Assembly: GCA_020635905.1 (NCBI GenBank) | Contig: JACJYV010000005.1 | Coordinates: 620,001-684,000 of the forward strand | Direction of reading: 5' to 3' | Length of the DNA: 64,000 nt | DNA from: Bacteroidia bacterium | GTDB lineage: Bacteria > Bacteroidota > Bacteroidia > J057 > JADKCL01 | Shown here: one piece after another, positions 33,386 through 41,617 of the stretch | Numbering within the stretch: the first letter of the stretch is position 1 | Layout: each line of letters opens with the position of its first letter | Translations under genes and position numbers: made by a program | Notes under the pieces: model-generated | Told to the model about the DNA's origin: nothing | Seen by the model: the letters and a program-made list of their open reading frames with translations, nothing else | Databases searched by the model: none

Positions 33386-34347
33386 GGGACTTCAGGATCA
33401 GTGGCTCTGCCCGCGGGCAGAGCCACTGATCCTGTGGTTTTTTCCTGCGCCTCCTTTCGCTGGTTTCTTGTGCGCGTATTTTTCCATCGTTTTTTTAGAG
33501 GGCCCGAGGTTTGGTGGGCTTCGGCAGGAGCCATCATATCGCAACTCAGGTGGGGCCGATCATGGTTGTAAATGTCGATTTTGCGCCCCGATGCCCGCTT
33601 TGCTCCAATGAGAGTTTCGAATTTAACGTTCAACCCCATTTCAACCTTTAGGATGCCATTTACCCTTTCTGCAACTGCGTTTTCGCGTGGATCACCGCTT
33701 TGGGTCATACTGACAGAGATCCCGGCTGCCTGAAGCGTTTTAACGTAGTTGTCACAACAATACTGGGACCCACGATCTGAATGATGGATCAAGCAATCCT
33801 TGCGGTCCTTCCACTGATTTAGCGCCATTTTTAAAGCCGTAATAGCCCCTTCATGGCCCATGGTCATCTCCAATGCCCAACCTACAATTTTGTGCGAGTA
33901 AGCATCTGTGATAAGGAAGAGAAAACAAAAATCACCTTTAAGCCTGATGTAAGTGATGTCAGACACCCATAATTGATTGGGGCCGTTCGTTTGGAAGTCT
34001 TTAATCTGGTTGGGCCACTTTCGCATCCAGTGGTCGCTCCAGGTTGTCTTGGGACGATATCGCCTCAGAGGGCGAACCGTCATCTGGTATGAGGCCAATA
34101 GAGCATGTAAACCATCTCGTCCCATTTTGATGCCTTCTAATTCGAGCTTAGTTTTCAGCATGTGATGCAACTTCGGGGTGCCAATCCGGGGTTGGTCCTT
34201 GCGAATTAGCCGTACCATTTCAAGAACCAAGGTGTAATCTTTGATTTGTGCATTTTTGCGCCTATTTCGGTCATAATATGCCAGGCGACTTTTACCAAAC
34301 AGTCCACACAATCTCTCTATGGAGAGCTGGGAGTAACGCTCTTTCAT
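33379..34347 (-). CDS. IS3-family transposase OrfB (DDE integrase)
   Basis: A 322-residue DDE transposase. An HTH_21 region (about 40-95) precedes the rve core with D130 (VSDITYI), D191 (HHSDRGSQY) and E227 (ENAVAERVNG); the 35-residue D-E spacing is the IS3 hallmark. The ATG overlaps the orfA stop as ATGA in a run of six A, so expression may be by coupling or by -1 slippage into an OrfAB fusion. The last about 17 residues are coded by a perfect 40-nt palindrome, so the C-terminus is probably not functionally constrained. Confidence 0.93.
   Translation of the reverse strand: MKERYSQLSIERLCGLFGKSRLAYYDRNRRKNAQIKDYTLVLEMVRLIRKDQPRIGTPKLHHMLKTKLELEGIKMGRDGLHALLASYQMTVRPLRRYRPKTTWSDHWMRKWPNQIKDFQTNGPNQLWVSDITYIRLKGDFCFLFLITDAYSHKIVGWALEMTMGHEGAITALKMALNQWKDRKDCLIHHSDRGSQYCCDNYVKTLQAAGISVSMTQSGDPRENAVAERVNGILKVEMGLNVKFETLIGAKRASGRKIDIYNHDRPHLSCDMMAPAEAHQTSGPLKKRWKNTRTRNQRKEAQEKTTGSVALPAGRATDPEVPV
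33394..33433. repeat. Perfect 40-nt palindrome at the 3' end of orfB
   Basis: AGGATCAGTGGCTCTGCCCG (33394-33413) is followed directly by its exact reverse complement (33414-33433). It can form a 20-bp stem in RNA or a cruciform in DNA. It sits within the orfB coding end, 8 bp inside the terminal repeat, and may act as a terminator or block outside read-through. Confidence 0.85.
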
Positions 34348-34904
34348 TTTTTCAACTGTTTGGTACCAGACTTTTTTCTGATTTTTATCTCAAGCTCCTC
34401 CTCAGCCACTTCAATTAGGGACTCAAGGCCCAGAACTCTTAGTTTGGCATCTTCAAGTTCTTTGCGCAAACGTGCGTTCTCGGATTCCAAGGATTCTGTT
34501 TCAGGCTTCTCACTGCCTGTTTGGGACGGTTTTGACATAGGGGAACAAGATGATAACTCCGCTGCTTTCATCCAACGGTGAATTACTTGCACATAGTTGA
34601 TATCGTACTTCTTAACAGCCTCTTCAATAGTCAACAAACCAGAATTAATCTCATGAATTATCCGCAGCTTGAGAGCTTTGTCGTATTGCCGAGTAACCAG
34701 GCTACGTCCCGCAGCGACCACAGAACGCCACTGCTGAATTGCATACGTACTGACCCCGTATTTTTGGGATGCCTCAATGCCAGTCATTTTACCTGAATCT
34801 ACCAACTCAACAATCATTCGCTTAACAGCAGGCGACTTTCGATGTTGAACACTTAAATCTTTTTTAGAATTTGAATTACTTTTTGATTTTGCCATCACTT
34901 TCAA
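34344..34904 (-). CDS. IS3-family transposase OrfA (HTH)
   Basis: A 186-residue DNA-binding protein of the transposase_8/HTH_28 type. It contains two helix-turn-helix segments (about 30-60, GIEASQKYGVSTYAIQQW, and 75-110, LTIEEAVKKYDINYVQVIHR) and a C-terminal leucine-rich coiled coil (about 135-175). In IS3 elements OrfA binds the terminal repeats and provides the N-terminus of the OrfAB transposase. The length is greater than the usual about 100 residues, owing to the duplicated HTH. ATGA overlap with orfB. Confidence 0.88.
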   Translation of the reverse strand: MKVMAKSKSNSNSKKDLSVQHRKSPAVKRMIVELVDSGKMTGIEASQKYGVSTYAIQQWRSVVAAGRSLVTRQYDKALKLRIIHEINSGLLTIEEAVKKYDINYVQVIHRWMKAAELSSCSPMSKPSQTGSEKPETESLESENARLRKELEDAKLRVLGLESLIEVAEEELEIKIRKKSGTKQLKK

Positions 34905-34916
34905 GGTTGCGAAAGT

Positions 34917-34935
34917 TGTATAGCTATTTTAGTAA
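34917..34935 (-). repeat. IS terminal inverted repeat, orfA side
   Basis: TTACTAAAATAGCTATACA read on the minus strand. It is identical to 33367-33385. Only one copy of the core is present on this side. Confidence 0.8.
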
Positions 34936-34980
34936 AAGACACTGCTTTTCTGAACGAGATATGAGATTTAAGAGATTACC

Positions 34981-35008
34981 GTTTAAATACTGACTGCTGA
35001 ACGCTGAC
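34981..35008 (+). repeat. Direct repeat flanking the IS, right copy
   Basis: GTTTAAATACTGACTGCTGA followed by ACGCTGAC, 25 of 28 identical to 33235-33262. Like the left copy it follows a GAGATATGAGA-type stretch (34957-34980). The pair could be a duplicated spacer bridged by the IS, or two members of a dispersed family. Confidence 0.6.
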
Positions 35009-35084
35009 AGCAGATCGCTCAGGCTCTGCATATATTAAATGATTTCGTTAATTTCGACCTCAAATTTGATCAAATATTAATCCC

Positions 35085-36899
35085 ATGGTTCGACTTTTCA
35101 GGATTTTCCTTTTCATTTTGCTCTGTGGCCCGGTTTTTTCCTTTGCCCAGACTTACGAATATGTGCTGGATTGGGATAATCCTGCTTCCCATGTCTATAA
35201 AATCACTTTCACCACGGATAAAGCCGAGGGTACCAATACCTATATTCAATTGCCTGCCTGGCGTCCCGGACGTTACATTATTCAGAACTACGCCGCCGGG
35301 GTTACCAATTTCAAAGCCACGGACGAAAAGGGAAATCCCCTGGTGAGCAAAAAAACGGGCAAGGAAACCTGGGAAGTTCCCAATAACGGACAGGGCAGGA
35401 TCATCGTTTCTTATGATTTTTATGCCAATGTCATGGATGCGGGTTCGAGCTACCTGGGTACGGGAGAGGCCTATTTCAACGGATCCAACCTCTTCATGCA
35501 TGTGGAGAATGAAGTGGACCGCCCCTGCAAACTTACCGTGCCTAAAATGGAGAAAAACTGGGGTGTAGCCAGCTCTTTGGTGCGGGAAAAAGCCTTTAAC
35601 GAATTCAGCGCACCTTCTTACCACGACTTTGTGGATGCGCCCACCATTCTTTCCCCCACCCTCAAAACCCTTGAAACCAAGGTCAACGGGGTCACTTTTT
35701 ATCTGCATTTCCAGGGCAAATTCGAAGGAGGAAAAGACACAGAAAAACGCCTGCTGGCCGATATTGAGAAAATTATCAAAGAACAGGCCGCCGTTTTTGC
35801 CGGAGATATTCCCATGAAGGAATATCATTTTATTTACCATCTGCTGCCTTACCGTTACCGCCACGCAGTTGAACACAAATATTCCTCCTCCTACACCCTG
35901 CCCGACGGGGTGGTGGCCTCTCCCGAAGCCCTGAGCGGTATGTATGGCATTACCAGCCACGAATTTTGGCACCTTTGGAACGTGAAACGCATCCGTCCTG
36001 CGGCTCTCTGGCCCTACGATTACCAAAAAGAGGCTTACACCTCTTTGCACTGGTTTACAGAAGGCGTGACCGACTACTATACCAACCTGGCCCTGGTCAG
36101 GGCCGGAATTTTCGACGAAGCCGGCTACCTGAGCCGGGTTTCCAAAGAGCTTTCCCGCCTGGAAAACTCCAACGGATCGACCGTGGTGGCACCCGCAGAA
36201 TCCAGTTTCGACAGCTGGCTGTCTGGCTCAGAATACGCCAATCCACATTACAGCGCCTCCTATTATCCCCTGGGTTCCCGGGTTGGATTGTTGCTCGACC
36301 TGAAACTGCGGGCCGATTCCAAAGGCAAAGTCAGTCTGGACGATGTATTTCTGTACCTGTATAATGAGTATTACAAAAAGGATTTGGGAGTGCCTGAAAA
36401 TGGCATTCTGGATGCCTGCACCAAGGTTTCTGGCCTGGATATGCGCCTCTTTTTCAAAAATTATGTGGACGGCACCGCTCCCATCAATTACGATGAATTC
36501 CTTGAGCCCTTCGGGCTCAAAATGAATATTTCCGACGACAGTTCGGCCACTTACGAGCGGGTGGGCATCGACCGCCTGGAAAAATCTGGCGGTACCTGGT
36601 ACCTGCACAGTGTGCGTCCGGGAGGCGACGCCGACAAAGCAGGCCTGGGCGACAAAGACGCCATCACCCGCATCGACGGCAAGTCTGCCGATCAGGTCGA
36701 TCCCAATTCCTTTTTCAAAAACCTGCAAAAAGGGAAAACCTACACCCTGAATGTGTACCGCGATGGCCGCGAAGAAGAAGTGAAGCTCAAATATTCAGGA
36801 AATAATCCCCTCAAAAATTACGAGATCGTTGACCTGAAAAAGGTAAAAAGTGAAGCAAAAAAATTGCGGGAAGACTGGCTGAGCAGCAAAGTGAAGTAA
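35085..36899 (+). CDS. M61-family metallopeptidase with PDZ domain
   Basis: A 604-residue exported peptidase with signal peptide (about 1-22, MVRLFRIFLFILLCGPVFSFAQ). N-terminal beta domain, then the zinc catalytic domain with HEFWH (H292, E293, H296) and the downstream ligand E326 in WFTEGVTDYY. A PDZ domain (about 480-570, GGDADKAGLGDKDAITRIDG) completes the M61 (glycyl aminopeptidase-like) layout. It is probably periplasmic and cuts small N-terminal residues such as Gly or Ala. It stands alone; the region upstream holds the IS-flanking repeat. Confidence 0.93.
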   Translation: MVRLFRIFLFILLCGPVFSFAQTYEYVLDWDNPASHVYKITFTTDKAEGTNTYIQLPAWRPGRYIIQNYAAGVTNFKATDEKGNPLVSKKTGKETWEVPNNGQGRIIVSYDFYANVMDAGSSYLGTGEAYFNGSNLFMHVENEVDRPCKLTVPKMEKNWGVASSLVREKAFNEFSAPSYHDFVDAPTILSPTLKTLETKVNGVTFYLHFQGKFEGGKDTEKRLLADIEKIIKEQAAVFAGDIPMKEYHFIYHLLPYRYRHAVEHKYSSSYTLPDGVVASPEALSGMYGITSHEFWHLWNVKRIRPAALWPYDYQKEAYTSLHWFTEGVTDYYTNLALVRAGIFDEAGYLSRVSKELSRLENSNGSTVVAPAESSFDSWLSGSEYANPHYSASYYPLGSRVGLLLDLKLRADSKGKVSLDDVFLYLYNEYYKKDLGVPENGILDACTKVSGLDMRLFFKNYVDGTAPINYDEFLEPFGLKMNISDDSSATYERVGIDRLEKSGGTWYLHSVRPGGDADKAGLGDKDAITRIDGKSADQVDPNSFFKNLQKGKTYTLNVYRDGREEEVKLKYSGNNPLKNYEIVDLKKVKSEAKKLREDWLSSKVK

Positions 36900-37153
36900 T
36901 CTTTTTGAGTCCTTAGTCGGGAGTCGTTAGTCCTTAGATGTGAGAGATGAGATTTTAGTTGTGGGGGCTTGGCGGCTGCTCAGGAGCAAAATTTCCTGAT
37001 TGAAAGAGTCAGTGCATGCGTTGGCTCGGAAATCCAAAAAGGTAATCTCGAAAAGTGGCTTCAAACCTCTGGATTGATTTAGATTTTAGAGGTTCGCAGT
37101 TTGACCGTTTGACAATTTGATAACTGCTAATTGCCAATTGACCAAAGGGACCT

Positions 37154-39358
37154 TTAATTATTGTTGTTAATTCCCCCCGGCCCATCATTAGGCGGCTCAT
37201 CCCGGTTGGGATCGATGTACAAATCCTTGAGATTTTCAAGATTGGGGCGTTCCTCGGGGTACATGCGTACCAGCCAGATGTATTTTTTCCGCTTGATCAG
37301 TTCCCTGATCATGATTTCCTTGGTTTCTGCTTTGCTCAGGGTCATCTGACGTACCCGCGGCTCACCGTCCTTGCGGCGGGGCAAAGCCACCTGCACCACC
37401 AGCTTCAGCGGATAATAAATCTCAGGTTTCACCACATAATCGGCCACCACAGCCGTTCCATGCGTGGTTTCCACCACACATCCCACTGAAACGCCTGAAT
37501 ACCTCTTCTCCAGTTTGCAGAAACGCTTGTGATTGGTCAGCAGGTATTTAATCTCCTTACCCACCTTCTCCATCACCGTTTCAGGCTTCTGAATGCTGGG
37601 GTCGCACAATACTTTGTATTTGCTGAGCGGAGTATGGCGAATCACCAACTGGGTGCAGGTGTAATTTTCAAAATCCTTGTGCCTGATCACCATCACAGGA
37701 TAGCATTTCTGGCTCAGATCCTGGTGTTTGATGCGGGCTGAAGGCTTATAGCACACATTATTGAGGTCGCGGTGATTGACACGGTATTTGGGCAGACAAA
37801 CCTGGGAAAGGTTGGCATGCTTGATTTTGGGTGTGGGATAGCACTTGGTGGCCAGGTCCTTGTGGCGCAGTTTGGGCTGCTTGTAGCAGACATTATTCAG
37901 ATCCTTGTGCCGCAGTTTGAACTGCGGATAGCAGGCATTATTGAGCTTGCGGATATTCTGGGCCTGCTGCTTTTCAAAACGCTTGCGGGCCAGTTTCACC
38001 CCGGGAGCACACTGATTGAGGTCACGGTGGCGAATATTGAGATACTTCTGGCGATAGCTGTTGAGATTGCGGTGGGCGATTTTGAGGTAATTTTGCTCCT
38101 TGGTGTTCAGCGAACGGTGACTCATGCGAAACGAAGGCATGGTCTTGGTGTTGATGGAGCGGTGGCTCATACGGAATGAGCGCTGATTTTTGGTATTGAG
38201 GCTGCGGTGGGCAATCTGATTGGTGCGCTGGCGGAAATTATTCAGATTGCGGTGCTGAACCCGGTAGCTGCGCTGGGTGTTGCGGTTCAGATTCTGGTGT
38301 GAAACCCGGTAAGAACGTTGCCTGAATGTATTCAGGGAACGGTGGCGCATCGAGTAATGGGGCTGCCGTTTGGTATTGATCGAACGGTGAGCCACCCCGG
38401 TCCGGGGCTGGCGGAAGTTGTTGAGGTTGCGGTGGGCAACCCGGTTGCTCTGCTGACGGAAATTATTCAGCCTGCGGTGCTGAACGGAATAGGTCCGTTG
38501 GCGCTGGTTGTTAAGACTGCGGTGGGAAACCCGGTTGTTTTGGCGCCGGAAATTATTCACACTGCGGTGATTTACCGAATAATTTTTCTGTTTCTGACGG
38601 CTCAGATTGCGGTGCGAAATGCGGTTGCTGCGCTGGCGGAAATTATTGAGGCTGCGATGATTGACAGAATAATTTCGCTGCCGCTGGTTATTGAGGTTGC
38701 GGTGCGCAATACGGGTATTTCGCTGGCGCTGGTTGTTGAGGCTGCGATGCTGAACCTGATAGCGGGCCTGTCGGCGGGTGTTGATGTTGCGGTGAGCCAC
38801 CTGGCGCGAACTTTGGCGCGTCTGGGTACGACTCAGGCTGCGGTGGGCCACCCGGTTGGTCTGGCGCCGCAACTGATTCATTTCGCGGTGGCGAATCTGC
38901 TGATTCGTTTGCCGCTGGCGCACCGCGCTCAAATTGCGATGCGAGAGGCGGGAAGCGTTTTGCCTGTTTTTGACCGTGCTCAGATCGCGGTGGGTCTGGC
39001 GCATGGTATTTTGCCTGGTCCGCACATTGCTCAGACTGCGGTGCCGGGCCGTGGCCGTAGCCTGGCGGCTGCGAACCTGACTCAGATTGCGGTGCTGCAC
39101 CCTGAAGGTCCGCTGACGCGCATTTTCCATGGCGCGGTTGGTCCGGGCAGGCGACTGGCGCCGGGTCTGACGCTGCCGCAACTGACTCATATTGCGGTGA
39201 CGGGCCTTTTTTACCCGCTGACTGCGTTGTTTTTCACTGAGATCGCGGTGATTTACCTGGGGTTGACGAAAGCGGGCCTTTTCAAAATCACGGTTCGAAT
39301 TGGTGGGAATTCTTTGCGCAAAACCCTGCCCGCCGCAAAGCAAAATGCCTGCTAACAA
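37154..39358 (-). CDS. Arg/His/Asn-rich secreted protein with ~33 tandem 15-residue repeats
   Basis: A protein of about 734 residues. After a signal-like segment (LLAGILLCGGQGFAQ) come about 33 copies of a 15-residue unit, consensus [VI]-x-H-R-[NS]-L-N-x-x-R-Q-R-x-x-R, in exact phase over most of residues 100-430. Later copies change to H-K-D-L-N-x-V-C-Y with one Cys each. A non-repeated C-terminal region (about 590-734: CVVETTHGTAVVADYVV, then an EIMIRELIKRKKYIWLVRMY helix) ends in polar residues and lacks a T9SS motif. The protein is very basic. There is no ATG: TTG (39358) or an upstream CTG/ATT gives the only complete signal peptide; promoter box TATATTTG at 39431. I know no family. Confidence 0.7.
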   Translation of the reverse strand: MLAGILLCGGQGFAQRIPTNSNRDFEKARFRQPQVNHRDLSEKQRSQRVKKARHRNMSQLRQRQTRRQSPARTNRAMENARQRTFRVQHRNLSQVRSRQATATARHRSLSNVRTRQNTMRQTHRDLSTVKNRQNASRLSHRNLSAVRQRQTNQQIRHREMNQLRRQTNRVAHRSLSRTQTRQSSRQVAHRNINTRRQARYQVQHRSLNNQRQRNTRIAHRNLNNQRQRNYSVNHRSLNNFRQRSNRISHRNLSRQKQKNYSVNHRSVNNFRRQNNRVSHRSLNNQRQRTYSVQHRRLNNFRQQSNRVAHRNLNNFRQPRTGVAHRSINTKRQPHYSMRHRSLNTFRQRSYRVSHQNLNRNTQRSYRVQHRNLNNFRQRTNQIAHRSLNTKNQRSFRMSHRSINTKTMPSFRMSHRSLNTKEQNYLKIAHRNLNSYRQKYLNIRHRDLNQCAPGVKLARKRFEKQQAQNIRKLNNACYPQFKLRHKDLNNVCYKQPKLRHKDLATKCYPTPKIKHANLSQVCLPKYRVNHRDLNNVCYKPSARIKHQDLSQKCYPVMVIRHKDFENYTCTQLVIRHTPLSKYKVLCDPSIQKPETVMEKVGKEIKYLLTNHKRFCKLEKRYSGVSVGCVVETTHGTAVVADYVVKPEIYYPLKLVVQVALPRRKDGEPRVRQMTLSKAETKEIMIRELIKRKKYIWLVRMYPEERPNLENLKDLYIDPNRDEPPNDGPGGINNNN

Positions 39359-39430
39359 AGTGAAGATCAGATATTTGATCAGCTGGGTAATAAGCGTATT
39401 TCAGGTTTAGTTGTTGGCAAAAATTGCGAC

Positions 39431-39438
39431 CAAATATA
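39431..39438 (-). promoter_or_regulatory. Bacteroidota -7 promoter box
   Basis: Minus strand TATATTTG, a perfect TAnnTTTG match, with transcription starting near 39426 and serving the repeat-protein gene. It puts the coding start between 39400 (in-frame stop) and 39358. Confidence 0.5.
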
Positions 39439-39613
39439 AGGCTAAATTTTATTTAATTAAAGTTTTCCACAGCAAAAATGTGGAAAAGGTGTGTATAACC
39501 ATTTCGACCATCGCCACCCTGACCCGATTAACAGCAAAATCCGGAACCTGTGCCGGGCCCCGGATATTGCCATCTTTGCTTTTCTTTATTGAAAGTGGAG
39601 ATACGCCTGAAGA

Positions 39614-40126
39614 TTACTCAACAATCTCGATGTTGGCGATTTCACTGCCTTTCATAGAGGCGATGATGTCTCCGTTTTTGTAGTATTCGATTTGCTGCCA
39701 GAACTCGTGACATTCATCCACGTTGGCAAGAAATTTCACCTGGAAGGTATCCACTCCAAAGGTGTCTTTCTGGATTACGTAAACATAATCGTAAGGCACG
39801 CCATAGGTGGGTGATTCGTTGGATCCGAAAGGCTTGGTGGCGCTGTAGGCAAAAGGCCCGAACTTGCCATCTGCAAAATCTTCCAGATTGGTAATGCTCT
39901 TGTACTGGCCTTTACCACCGCTGGTATTCAGCAGAATGGTAATGTTGTTGATGTTGTAAATGCTGTCCATGTAGTTGACACCACCGGCAGTTTTGTAGGT
40001 CACCGAAAAATTTTGGCTCGCTGCATCAATGGCAATTGTACCTGAAGTTTTACATGTGTCACAACCCTGGAAAAGGGCTAACGCAAACCCAAACATTAAG
40101 AGGAAAAATGCGTTTTTCAGTTTCAT
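39614..40126 (-). CDS. Small lipoprotein, unknown function
   Basis: A 170-residue protein with a lipoprotein signal: MKLKNAFFLLMFGFALALFQGC, lipobox FQGC, Cys22. The mature protein looks beta-rich (YDYVYVIQKDTFGVDTFQVKF) with two extra Cys, and ends in IANIEIVE. No family recognised. It is a single gene, divergent from the M16 peptidase with 122 bp between starts. Confidence 0.75.
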   Translation of the reverse strand: MKLKNAFFLLMFGFALALFQGCDTCKTSGTIAIDAASQNFSVTYKTAGGVNYMDSIYNINNITILLNTSGGKGQYKSITNLEDFADGKFGPFAYSATKPFGSNESPTYGVPYDYVYVIQKDTFGVDTFQVKFLANVDECHEFWQQIEYYKNGDIIASMKGSEIANIEIVE

Positions 40127-40248
40127 AATTTTTTATTTTTAGCAGACAAAAACAGAGGAACAAACTTAACTAAAATACTCATATTTTAAAAAGGATATTG
40201 CTGACAAATTCCTTACTTACAGCCAATTTTATCATAATCAGCCTGCTT

Positions 40249-41481
40249 ATGAAAGCCAACTCCTTTGAACTTATTAACGGAACACGGATTCTCCATATTG
40301 CGGTTCCTCACACCAGGGTGGTCCATTGCGGGTTGATCCTGGCTACGGGCAGCCGCCACGAGACCGCGCCCGAAAACGGAATTGCCCACTTCATCGAGCA
40401 CATGGTTTTCAAGGGCACCCAGCGCCGCAAAACCTACCACATTCTCAACTACCTCGAATCCGTAGGTGGCGATCTCAATGCCTACACCACCAAGGAAAAA
40501 ACCGTCCTCTACGCCTCCATTCGTTCAGAATACCTGCAGCGGGCCATCGAGTTGCTGTCAGATATTGCCTTCCATTCCACCTTCCCCGAGAAGGAAATTG
40601 CCAAAGAAAAACAGGTCATTGCCGAGGAAATCGACATGTACCGCGATGCTCCTGAAGAAGCAATTTTCGAGGATTTTGATGGAATATTATTTCCCGATCA
40701 CCCCATGGGCCGCCCCATTCTGGGCACCCGTGAAACCCTCCAGACCTTCAACCAGGCCCAGCTATTCGAATATACCCGCCGCAATTATGCAGGCACCCGC
40801 ACGGTCCTTTCCGTGGTGGGCAATGTTTCATTTGAAAAAGTAGTGCATTGGGCCAAAAAATATCTTTCTGATTTGCCCGCAGGCAGCAAATTGCCGCCAA
40901 ATGAGCCCATTCCAGCCTACCAGAAAGTCAGCAAAACAGACGAAACCACGGGGCAACAAGCGCATATTATTCTGGGAAACCGTGCATATCCCCGTCGGCA
41001 GGGGCTTTTTGTGCCCTTTTATCTGCTCAATAATTATCTCGGCGGACCCGCCAATAACACCCTGCTCAACCTCAACATCCGCGAAAAATACGGGCTCACC
41101 TATTCCATTTATTCCTCCTACTCACCCTACGTTGATACTGGCGCCTGGACGGCCTATTTTGCCTGCGAACCCCGCTACATCAACCGCATCCGCGACCTCA
41201 CCCTGCGGGAACTGAGACAATTGCGCAATCAACGCATCAGCGACCTGAAGCTGTCGCGCATCAAAACCCAATTGGTGGGACAGATGACCATCAACGACGA
41301 ACAGGCACTGGGGCAAATGCTGGCCATGGGCAAAAATTTCCTCGATTTTGGTCAACATTTTACCCTGGAGGAAATGGTCTCTGACCTGGAAAAAGTCACT
41401 TCCTCCCAGGTGCTTGAAGCCGCCAATGAGGTATTCGCCGAGGACCAGATCAGCACCCTGATTTTCCTGCCCGAGGAATAA
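40249..41481 (+). CDS. M16-family zinc peptidase (insulinase-like)
   Basis: A 410-residue single-module M16 peptidase starting at ATG 40249. The inverted zinc motif is HFIEH (H47, E50, H51) with the distal Glu in AEEIDMYRD (E126/E127). It has the R/Y active-site-like region EKYGLTYSIYSSY. Mitochondrial-processing-peptidase-type M16B proteins of this size act as dimers on peptides. There is no signal peptide at the chosen start (a longer frame from 40198 would add a hydrophobic segment), so location is open. Confidence 0.92.
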   Translation: MKANSFELINGTRILHIAVPHTRVVHCGLILATGSRHETAPENGIAHFIEHMVFKGTQRRKTYHILNYLESVGGDLNAYTTKEKTVLYASIRSEYLQRAIELLSDIAFHSTFPEKEIAKEKQVIAEEIDMYRDAPEEAIFEDFDGILFPDHPMGRPILGTRETLQTFNQAQLFEYTRRNYAGTRTVLSVVGNVSFEKVVHWAKKYLSDLPAGSKLPPNEPIPAYQKVSKTDETTGQQAHIILGNRAYPRRQGLFVPFYLLNNYLGGPANNTLLNLNIREKYGLTYSIYSSYSPYVDTGAWTAYFACEPRYINRIRDLTLRELRQLRNQRISDLKLSRIKTQLVGQMTINDEQALGQMLAMGKNFLDFGQHFTLEEMVSDLEKVTSSQVLEAANEVFAEDQISTLIFLPEE

Positions 41482-41617
41482 AATTGACAGGATTTTGAGT
41501 CGGGGGAGGAATTTTTATTCTATCTCCTGTTACCAATTTGGCTTGGCCAGACCAGGAAGCAATACTGCAAACCCGGATTTTGGCTGGTAAATTCGACCTT
41601 CCTTAAATTCTGACAAT

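Larger units (their letters stand above)
33274..34935 (-). mobile_element. IS3-family insertion sequence with complex right end
   Basis: About 1.66 kb on the minus strand with orfA (34344-34904) and orfB (33379-34347). The terminal inverted repeat TTACTAAAATAGCTATACA is identical at 33367-33385 and 34917-34935. The end downstream of orfB carries three further degenerate copies of the 16-nt core outwards to 33274. No target-site duplication was found, so the exact outer border on the left is uncertain (33274 or 33367). Both transposase genes appear intact. Confidence 0.85.

Noticed and set aside
33264..34945. Target-site duplication of the IS3-family element
   Set aside because: Bases outside either candidate left border (33273 or 33366) and outside 34935 do not match in 3-5 nt, so no duplication is claimed.
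38318..39355. 345-codon open frame on the + strand opposite the 15-residue-repeat gene
   Set aside because: It arises because the 45-bp repeat keeps the opposite strand open. The product has a low-complexity pattern without signal or domain, while the minus-strand frame has a signal-like segment, promoter box and a separate C-terminal domain.
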